This document shows positions 57,901 to 64,000 of a stretch of DNA of 64,000 nucleotides, one piece after another; positions within the stretch are counted from its first letter, which is position 1, and every line of letters starts with the position of its first letter. A program made the position numbers and the translations under genes. The notes under the pieces were generated by a model. That model was not told the origin of the DNA, ran no database searches, and was given only the letters and a program-made list of their open reading frames with translations. This stretch comes from Bromus sterilis (lineage: Eukaryota; Streptophyta; Magnoliopsida; Poales; Poaceae). The stretch covers positions 276,727,501 to 276,791,500 of the forward strand of contig OX465599.1 of the NCBI GenBank assembly GCA_950022295.1, written 5' to 3'.

Positions 57901-58181
57901 AGCTTGGCGTATTCCCTAGTTGCACTGACCCTGTTAGCATTTATTGCGATAATACGGGTGCCATTGCTAACGCAAGGGAGCCGAGGACTCACTCTACAGC
58001 CAAGCATATTCTCCGGTGTTTCCATGTGACGCGGGACTACGTCAAGGATGGTCATACTAGGATTTGAAAAATACATACGGATTTGAATCCGTCAGACCCA
58101 ATGACTAAACCTCTTCCACAAGCCAAGTTTGAACAACACCTAGAGACTATTGGTGTTAGATACATACCTGATGTAAACTAG
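54978..58181 (+). pseudogene. C1 pol, several stops
   Basis: Copia pol continuing after G8. Protease SWIFDTGSVAHIS (about 55050), preceded by a frameshift near 55020; GAG-pre-integrase (MWHCRLGHIGEKRM ... CEPCLMGK, about 55470-55600); integrase with IIHSDVCGP, LRSDRGGEY and NGVSERRN; RT with WQMDVKTAFLNGN and YVDD at 57189-57200; RNase H to the TAG at 58179-58181. In-frame stops lie at 55797-55799, 56562-56564, 57246-57248 and 58066-58068. Some RT positions are also altered (YVLKQASQSC where C2 has YGLKQASRSW). The long frames between the stops (225, 195, 222 and 271 codons) are pieces of one polyprotein. Inactive. Confidence 0.93.
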
Positions 58182-58200
58182 TGTAATTTGTACTCTAGTG

Positions 58201-58212
58201 CAAGTGGGAGAC
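58201..58212 (+). promoter_or_regulatory. C1 polypurine tract
   Basis: CAAGTGGGAGAC, immediately before the 3' LTR and equal to the motif in C2. Confidence 0.85.
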
Positions 58213-59884
58213 ATTTGGATATGTGCCCTAGAGGAAAATTAATAAAGATATTTGTCACATATCTGTTTGTTCATAATACGTTATATATTGTGCTAGAACT
58301 GTATTAAGCGGAAATATTAATACACGTGTGATATATAACAACCTGGTCCCTAGTTAAACTCAGGCATACTACTAGCTCATTGGGCAATTGATGATCAAGG
58401 TTTCCTGATCATGAGAACATAATAGTCAATTGACAATGAGGTCATATCATTAGGAGAATGATGTGATGGACACACACCCACCTTAAGCATTGCAGTGTGA
58501 TCAAGTCACATAATTTCAGCATTGCGATGACTTAATAACATAGTGACTGAATCCTTAGACCGTGATGATCATACATAATTGCTATCTATTAGGATGCTTT
58601 GAGTGCATTAACCGTTACACTGAAACATGGTAACTGAAAAGGTGTATCTTGGGTATTCCGAAGTAGATATGTTGAGGAGTATGAAATAGATCAGAGCGGG
58701 ATTTGTCAATCCGAGTGACGGGTAGGTACTATAGGCCCACTAGGTGGTGTTGCATCAATAGCTTGCAAGCAAGTGACTAGGTCACAAGAGATGTAATATT
58801 CACAGACGAGTAAACATGTTATGTTGGATAAGAGGAAGAACTAGGTATTGGATACCGACGATCATACCTCGGACAAACATAGTACCGAAGCAGAAAGGGA
58901 TGAAGTCATATTGTTAACGGTTCAATAGCGATGAAGTTTATTCGATGGAAGCGTAGGGGGACATCAAGGATTGTAACCAGATCCCACATGATGGTCATTG
59001 GTCAGAGAGTGTCTCGATCATGTCTACTGTTTGCCGGACCGTAGGGTGTCACACTTAAGGGCAATCGATGCATTAAGGATTGATTCGGGATCATTGGTGA
59101 AAAGAGAGAAAACACCAGAAATGTACCGGGAGGTGCCGGAAGTTGTTCCAGATATTTTGAAAGGTTCAAAATAATATATATTGATGTTTAAATATGTTTT
59201 ATTATTTAATTGACAGAATTAAATATAAAAAATGATTTAAAAATTAATTAAAAAGGAGAAAAAGGCATATGGGCCTTAAAAGGCCCATGAGGGGAAGGGG
59301 GAGCCTCCCCCCTTGGGCTAGGCGCCAAGGGAGGGGCCCATCCCCCCCATGGCCGGCGCACTCCCCCCCCTTGTGGGGTTTAGTCCCACATGGGGAGAGG
59401 AGGAGAGTTCCCCCCCTCCTTGGCCTATAAAAGGAGGGGTGGGTGCCTTTTCTCAACACAACATTGAGTTCTTTCGCTCTCTCTTTCTCCGACCTAGAGC
59501 GGACTCCCCTTGTTTGGAGTTTGCACCTAGTTGGGGGTTTCACCATCATCCGGACGCCGTCGCGCTGCCGGACTCGGGATCTGGATCAATCTTCTTTCCG
59601 CTGCTCTTCTGGTTCGGAGCCCGGAGGGACGTCGGTTGCACCGTACGTGTGTAATCCCGCGAGGCACTACACGTGTGGTGCTACTTCATTCGGAGGTTCT
59701 TCAACACGACAGGCAGGTCGTAGGATCAGAGTCTATGCCAACCACGTTCGAGGAACGTTTCCCTCTTTCGGTCTTCAAAGGTATGAACACCGATTCCTTC
59801 CGTTACATACATCAACATAGCATAGATCTTGGGTTCGGGACTCGTAGGTAGGAATTTTTTTGTTTTCTGCGCCGATCCCCAACA
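58213..59884 (+). mobile_element. C1 3' LTR, terminal TG lost
   Basis: 1672 bp, matching the 5' LTR, except that its first bases are ATTTGGATATG instead of TGTTGGATATG, so the inner terminal TG is mutated. It ends CCCCAACA and is followed by CTTAC. Confidence 0.93.
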
Positions 59885-59889
59885 CTTAC

Positions 59890-60195
59890 AGGAGCATAAG
59901 CCCTCTCAGATGCCCTAAACGCCTTGGATGAAGCCTTAGCTGCACCGATGACCGCTGAAAACCAGCAAGCCTGGAGAACCAAGGTAAATGGACTCAAGGC
60001 CCAGGTGATGAGCATTCGAAGGGAAATTAACTCCCAGAACGAACAAATGGTGGAAAGAGAAACTCAACTCGCCCAAGAAACCAGGCGCCTGCAACACGAG
60101 TCAGAATTGATAGAAGCCTAGAGACCGAGTCTCGCCAATGCACGACCTGCAGGACCCACAAGCCGGATCGCTGCTGACCTCCCGGCCCGGAGGCT
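59890..60195 (+). pseudogene. G7 gag, continuation after C1
   Basis: The frame left at 35082 continues here in phase across the CTTAC duplication. It meets a TAA at once (59898-59900), then runs on as a Gln/Glu/Arg-rich, coiled-coil-like stretch (MVERETQLAQETRRLQHESE) to a TAG at 60119-60121, and ends at the G9 junction. This heptad-rich part is usual in the N-terminal region of grass Gypsy Gag. Confidence 0.6.
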
Positions 60196-63066
60196 TGTGG
60201 GCACCCTGGATTATATACCCGGAGTGTCCAGCTGTGTCTATGTCATGCTCCCATGATCAGTATCGCATGACACACAACTCGACATGGATATCATAGTCTC
60301 AATGTTCATACAATACCGAATACAAGTCATACAACAATAAAGTCTTACATGGCCTCATCTGGCTCAAATAGCAGCGGAATAAGAAAAAGCATCAAAGGTA
60401 GCAGCGGCACAATCCATAGGGTAGATCAGAGCATAGCACGTCCTAGTAATCGCCGGTAGCAGCATCGTCATATATCTGCTCCATCAAGCCTGGCCGATTG
60501 AATAACCAGGGACAAAGCCGTGAGTACATACAAAGTACTCGCAAAGCACCTAAAGAAAGAAACAAGGTTTTGTATACTAAAATAATAGGGTGGCTATATG
60601 GTGGAGTTTTTCATAGGGATTTCCTATCTATCAAGATTATTATTAAGTTGGCAAAGTTTTAAACTTGGCAAATTTTATTTCCCACAATGAATTTTGATAA
60701 CTCAAGTCCAACCTTTTTCCAACAATATCAACACCATCATCATCGCGAACCATCAACTTTGTACCGGGCTTTCTCATCTATTCCCCACAAAGTGTGGCCT
60801 CACTAGCTGTCCATGACCGTGGACTCCGGCTACTCGAATAGATTTACACTCTGCAGAGGTTGTACACTTTACCCACCACATTTGATACATCCGCCGTGTG
60901 TCCCCACGGATCGTCATACCTCAGTATGCGGGTCTCGGATAATCGACCATAGTATTCCCCTTGTTTGCCCTAGTACGGGTGAATCCACCCCTTGCGTACT
61001 GCATGGACTTTCCGTGTGACAGGTCATGCTCCTCTTGGACCCAAGCCTACACCGTAGTCGAAGAGCACCAAGTTTCCTTCCGACACTAAGCCTAGCGAAT
61101 TTCACCCATCGACTTCGAGGGCTATCGGATTCGTGGAATCACGCATCCATGTGTAGTTATAGGACCCCCGTACTAAGACAAACAAGCTTCCAACTAGCCC
61201 TGTCCCATACCAGAGTATAGTGGTTGTACTGTAATGCTAGATTTTTGGCGGCACTTATAGAGAGTCCCTCCAGACTTTGTCCATGTCTGACGATGTCCAC
61301 AACCACGGCCATTCCACCTTCTTCGGTGAATGCCGTACCATATCGAGTGAAGCATGACTATCCATGAAGTTAAGTATAAATGAATAACAAGGCTAAGTGA
61401 TGGTCTCGACCGAATGTCGGGATCATCGGGGTTCTACTTTCTTTTCCTGGATAGGTAGGCTTTGGAGGTGTGTGGAGTTGTCCTACTCTAACTAGTATAA
61501 TCCCAAACCATATGAATATAATAGCATGATACAATATGAATGATACAGAAAAAGTACTAATGGGTAAAGTGGAGTTTGAGTATTTGACGGTGGCTTGCCT
61601 TCCTCGGCGATGTACCCTGGATCGGCTTCTTCGACGGCTTGGGAGGGCCCTTCACCTGCAGCGTAAGGCGTATCGTCTACACGTTGCGAAAAGAAATTCA
61701 CCATTACAACGGGGCAATAGCAATGCACACATCACTAAATTTTTCAAACAAAAACACAAGCAACAAATGACAAAACAATTTCAAGATTTTCTATTTACTA
61801 AGATTTAAATTTTATACCACCTCAACAAGGTTACAATTATAACAAGGCAGTAGGATAATTTTGGTGGATTTATTAACATAAATATTAAATAAAACAACTT
61901 TAACTTAAAAGCAATGTTTTTAACCCATTTTAATCACTAACAAATTTTAAATTTATTTTATTTTTATTAACTAAATGCATAACAATTTGCTACTGACCAG
62001 AGGCAATTTTTAATGATAAGCTAACAATTTAATACTACTACCATAAATTTATAGAAATTAAACTAGCAAAAGAAATAATAATAAAAGGGTCACAAATTTA
62101 TCTAAGCTAAATAATATTCTACACATACAGAAAAGTCAAGAATAATCACAGGAATATAAACATGTCAACATTAAATTTTTCGGGTTAACAGAGAATTAAT
62201 TAAAACTACTACTAGCTGCGTAAAAGCACAATAAACTAATTAAAACTAAAGCAATTATTTTTGTGCTGTACAAAAATTATTCTAAACATGCAGAAAAATA
62301 AAACACAATTTTAGAAACAACACATAATTTGTTTCATATTTTTCTGACTTATAATTATTTTTCTAAAATTATTTTTGTGTTCACGAATTAATAAAAAGAA
62401 AAGAAAACTGCACATCCTTGATCCGACGGCCAGGGGGGCGTCTTCTACCTCGCGCCCAGCTAGGGCCGGGCGGCCTCCATGGCGGCCAGAGGGAGAGCAG
62501 GCCCTCGCCGGAGGGCCTCCGGTGGCCTGCAGCCAGCGGCAAGGGGCGGGGTAGGCGCGACGCGGCCTGGGGACTCCATTTTCCCCAAAAATGGAGGCGT
62601 TTGACGATGGAAATGTGGGCCGTTCGTGGCGGACAGGGAAGCTTAGTGGAGGCTCACCGGAGCGTCTCCCAGCGCTGGATGACGAAGGCGAGTGGTGGCG
62701 GAGCTTCTGGGCTGCGCGGGATGTCTGTTTTTGGTGGAAACGATGGCGATCGACGACGTGGTGGTCGACTCGTAGAAGCTTGGCTCGGAGTAGATGGTGC
62801 CGGCGTGCAGGGGCTCCAGCTCGGGGGCGTCGGGGCTCGGGGCGGTCGCCGGAGGTCCACCGAGGCGGTGCCGACATCGAGGTAGTGAGGGGGAGGCTCG
62901 CCGGCCTTCCCTCTCTTCCTCCCTTCTCTTCCTTCCTTCTCCTCCTCCTTGTTCCTCTCTTCTGTTCTAGACGCTATAGTTTGGCTGGGCGGTGTTGTGT
63001 GTAGTGAGGGAGGTGAGGTGGTGTTGGAGTGGGGTGGTGCAGGTCTCAGGGGTGCTCGGGGACGGG

Positions 63067-63073
63067 TTTTATA
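63067..63073 (-). promoter_or_regulatory. G9 LTR TATA box
   Basis: The minus strand reads GGGCTATAAAACCCG. Placed between a CT-rich upstream region and a GC-rich downstream leader, as expected for an LTR promoter transcribing leftwards. Confidence 0.6.
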
Positions 63074-63386
63074 GCCCTTGGCAGGTGCACTGCACGCGGT
63101 GTGCACCTTGTCCACGGTGGTGAGCGCGGGCGTGGATTAGCTGATCGAGCGGCGCAGAGGGGATGTGAGGGTGGCTGGTCCAGGCGTGGTCAAGCGAGAG
63201 GTCTCGAGCAGGGACGCAAGGCATTGGGCTAGGCGCTCGTGATCCTCCAGGGATCACACGAGTTCCTGAGGCCAATGGTGATCATGGCGATAGAGAGAGG
63301 GGTACATGAGAGGCCTGGCTCGTGTGCATGCCTCACACAGGGGAGGTGCAGCTGGTGGAGGGATTAGCCAGGGTAGAGAGAGATTT

Positions 63387-63390
<4 letters not shown>

Positions 63391-63418
<28 letters not shown>
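63391..63418. repeat. (GA)14 microsatellite
   Basis: An uninterrupted AG dinucleotide run 320 bp upstream of the G9 TATA box (CT on the sense strand). Confidence 0.95.
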
Positions 63419-63423
<5 letters not shown>

Positions 63424-64000
63424 GTTTCGGCCTCTCTCTCTCCAATCCTCTCTAGATCCTTGGTTTCCAAGGAAACGTGGAGAGAGAGGGCTAGGGGCTA
63501 GGTGGGTGGTTTAGGTGTTGTTTATCTCCTTCTTAAATTTTATTTAAATGAGTTTTTAGGCAATTTAAATAATGACAGAATAATTTCCCTCTAGGTGGTT
63601 GTGGAAATGCCACAAAACATTTGATTTTGGATTTCTGAAATTTTTCAGAAACCAAAGTGTGTTGGGGTTATTTTGATGATCAATAGATAATTAGTGATCT
63701 TCATCTACGTTCATAAAGGTTCAAACCAAACCTTTACTTGGTTATCTCTAATATGCACATTTTATTATTTTAGTGACTTGTTGAGGTTTAAACCATCTCA
63801 AAAGAATTTCATTTACTGGAATTCTTGAGTGCCTCACAAGCATTCCATAATGCTAAACAAAACATAAGCCAAATAAATACAGAAGAAATTGTAAGTGAAT
63901 ATAGTGTGAGAGTGCAAAAGTGCTACATGATATGAAGGTTTTAGCTACATAGGTGCTAGGGTTTATGTTGATCTTGCTTACGATCATGTTAAGATGATCA

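Larger units (their letters stand above)
35083..59884 (+). mobile_element. C1, Copia element, host of G8
   Basis: Plus-strand Copia with LTRs 35083-36757 and 58213-59884 and the 5-bp duplication CTTAC (35078-35082, 59885-59889). Without G8 it is about 8.37 kb, a normal size. It carries gag and the order protease-integrase-RT-RNase H, all with frame breaks, so it is inactive. By eye the LTRs differ by about 2-3 per cent. Confidence 0.95.
33897..60195 (+). mobile_element. G7, Gypsy element (5' part), host of C1
   Basis: Plus-strand element with a short LTR starting TGTCGGGGGG. It contains the start of gag (34463-35082 and 59890-60195) split by C1, and is itself cut at 60196 by the G9 LTR. No pol or 3' LTR in the window. 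Confidence 0.75.
60196..64000 (-). mobile_element. G9, very long LTR, minus strand, running off the window
   Basis: The left boundary is TGTGGGCACCC (minus: ...GGGTGCCCACA, an LTR 3' end). In the minus direction the order is an AT-rich 5' part (63500-64000), a GA/CT repeat, a TATA box at 63067-63073, a GC-rich leader (62400-63000) and a long AU-rich tail to 60196. At more than 3.8 kb it would be an unusually long LTR, like the 4-5 kb LTRs of cereal LARD/Sukkula-type elements. That name is only a suggestion. Proline/arginine-rich frames (62311-63115) are leader without conserved domains. No primer site or coding region is visible because only the LTR is inside the window. It could be a solo LTR. 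Confidence 0.55.

Noticed and set aside
62311..63115. Proline/arginine-rich frames of 137-188 codons on both strands
   Set aside because: They overlap each other in several frames, have no domain, and lie in the GC-rich leader of the G9 LTR beside a TATA box.
1..64000. Host protein-coding genes, tRNA, rRNA
   Set aside because: No frame with a recognisable host domain. The only tRNA-related sequences are primer sites of retroelements.

Overview
The window looks like intergenic DNA from a large-genome grass, most likely a Pooideae cereal of the wheat/barley/rye/oat kind. The grounds are Athila-type Ty3/Gypsy elements with a tRNA-Asp primer site and LTRs opening TGATACGTCC, BARE/Angela-like Copia elements with a tRNA-iMet primer site, a CACTA element with CACTACTAGAAAA ends, and hAT-type miniature elements. 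I found no host gene, tRNA, rRNA or CRISPR array. Almost every base can be assigned to a transposable element. Labels below (G1-G9 Gypsy-like, C1-C2 Copia, DTC CACTA, DTA1-DTA2 hAT) are mine. The species and published family names cannot be fixed without a database.

Layout, left to right. G1 (minus) enters at the left edge with a gag-protease remnant and its 5' LTR (1024-2646). It sits inside G2, a relative (2647-4373, minus). G2 is cut by G3 (minus, 3' LTR 4374-5621), an Athila-like element keeping its integrase tail (10281-10724) and an extra post-pol reading frame (8762-9942). G3 hosts a solo LTR of its own family (6443-7933, duplication TCATG) and the hAT element DTA1 (8853-9593). G3 is cut at 10725 by G4 (minus, 3' LTR 10725-12375). 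G4's internal region is split by a CACTA element (13221-16838, which carries DTA2 at 16044-16500), by G5 (17312-32937, minus) and by G7 (from 33897). G5 is split by G6 (20769-29123, plus), which carries the longest gag-type frame, 777 codons, and no pol.

G7 (plus) holds a four-deep nest: G7 > C1 (Copia, plus, 35083-59884) > G8 (plus, 38553-54977) > C2 (Copia, minus, 43227-52608). Matching 5-bp target duplications (CTTAC, GATTG, TCCTT) prove the three inner insertions. C2 is the youngest: its two 2004-bp LTRs differ at one base that I could find, and its gag-pol frame is broken by one TGA. From 60196 to the right edge lies a very long minus-strand LTR (G9) that cuts off G7.

How the parts relate. 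G4, G5, G6 and G8 are non-autonomous. They share U3 sequence, primer site, polypurine region and about 3 kb of 3' non-coding sequence, but encode different short Gag-like proteins and no polymerase, so they probably depended on enzymes supplied by an Athila-type relative. The window shows repeated insertion of closely related elements into each other rather than a cellular gene system. I saw no evidence of an undescribed defence or metabolic system. The points most worth a second look are the pol-less G6 protein, the post-pol frame of G3, the duplicated CACTA terminus and the single stop in the zinc knuckle of C2.
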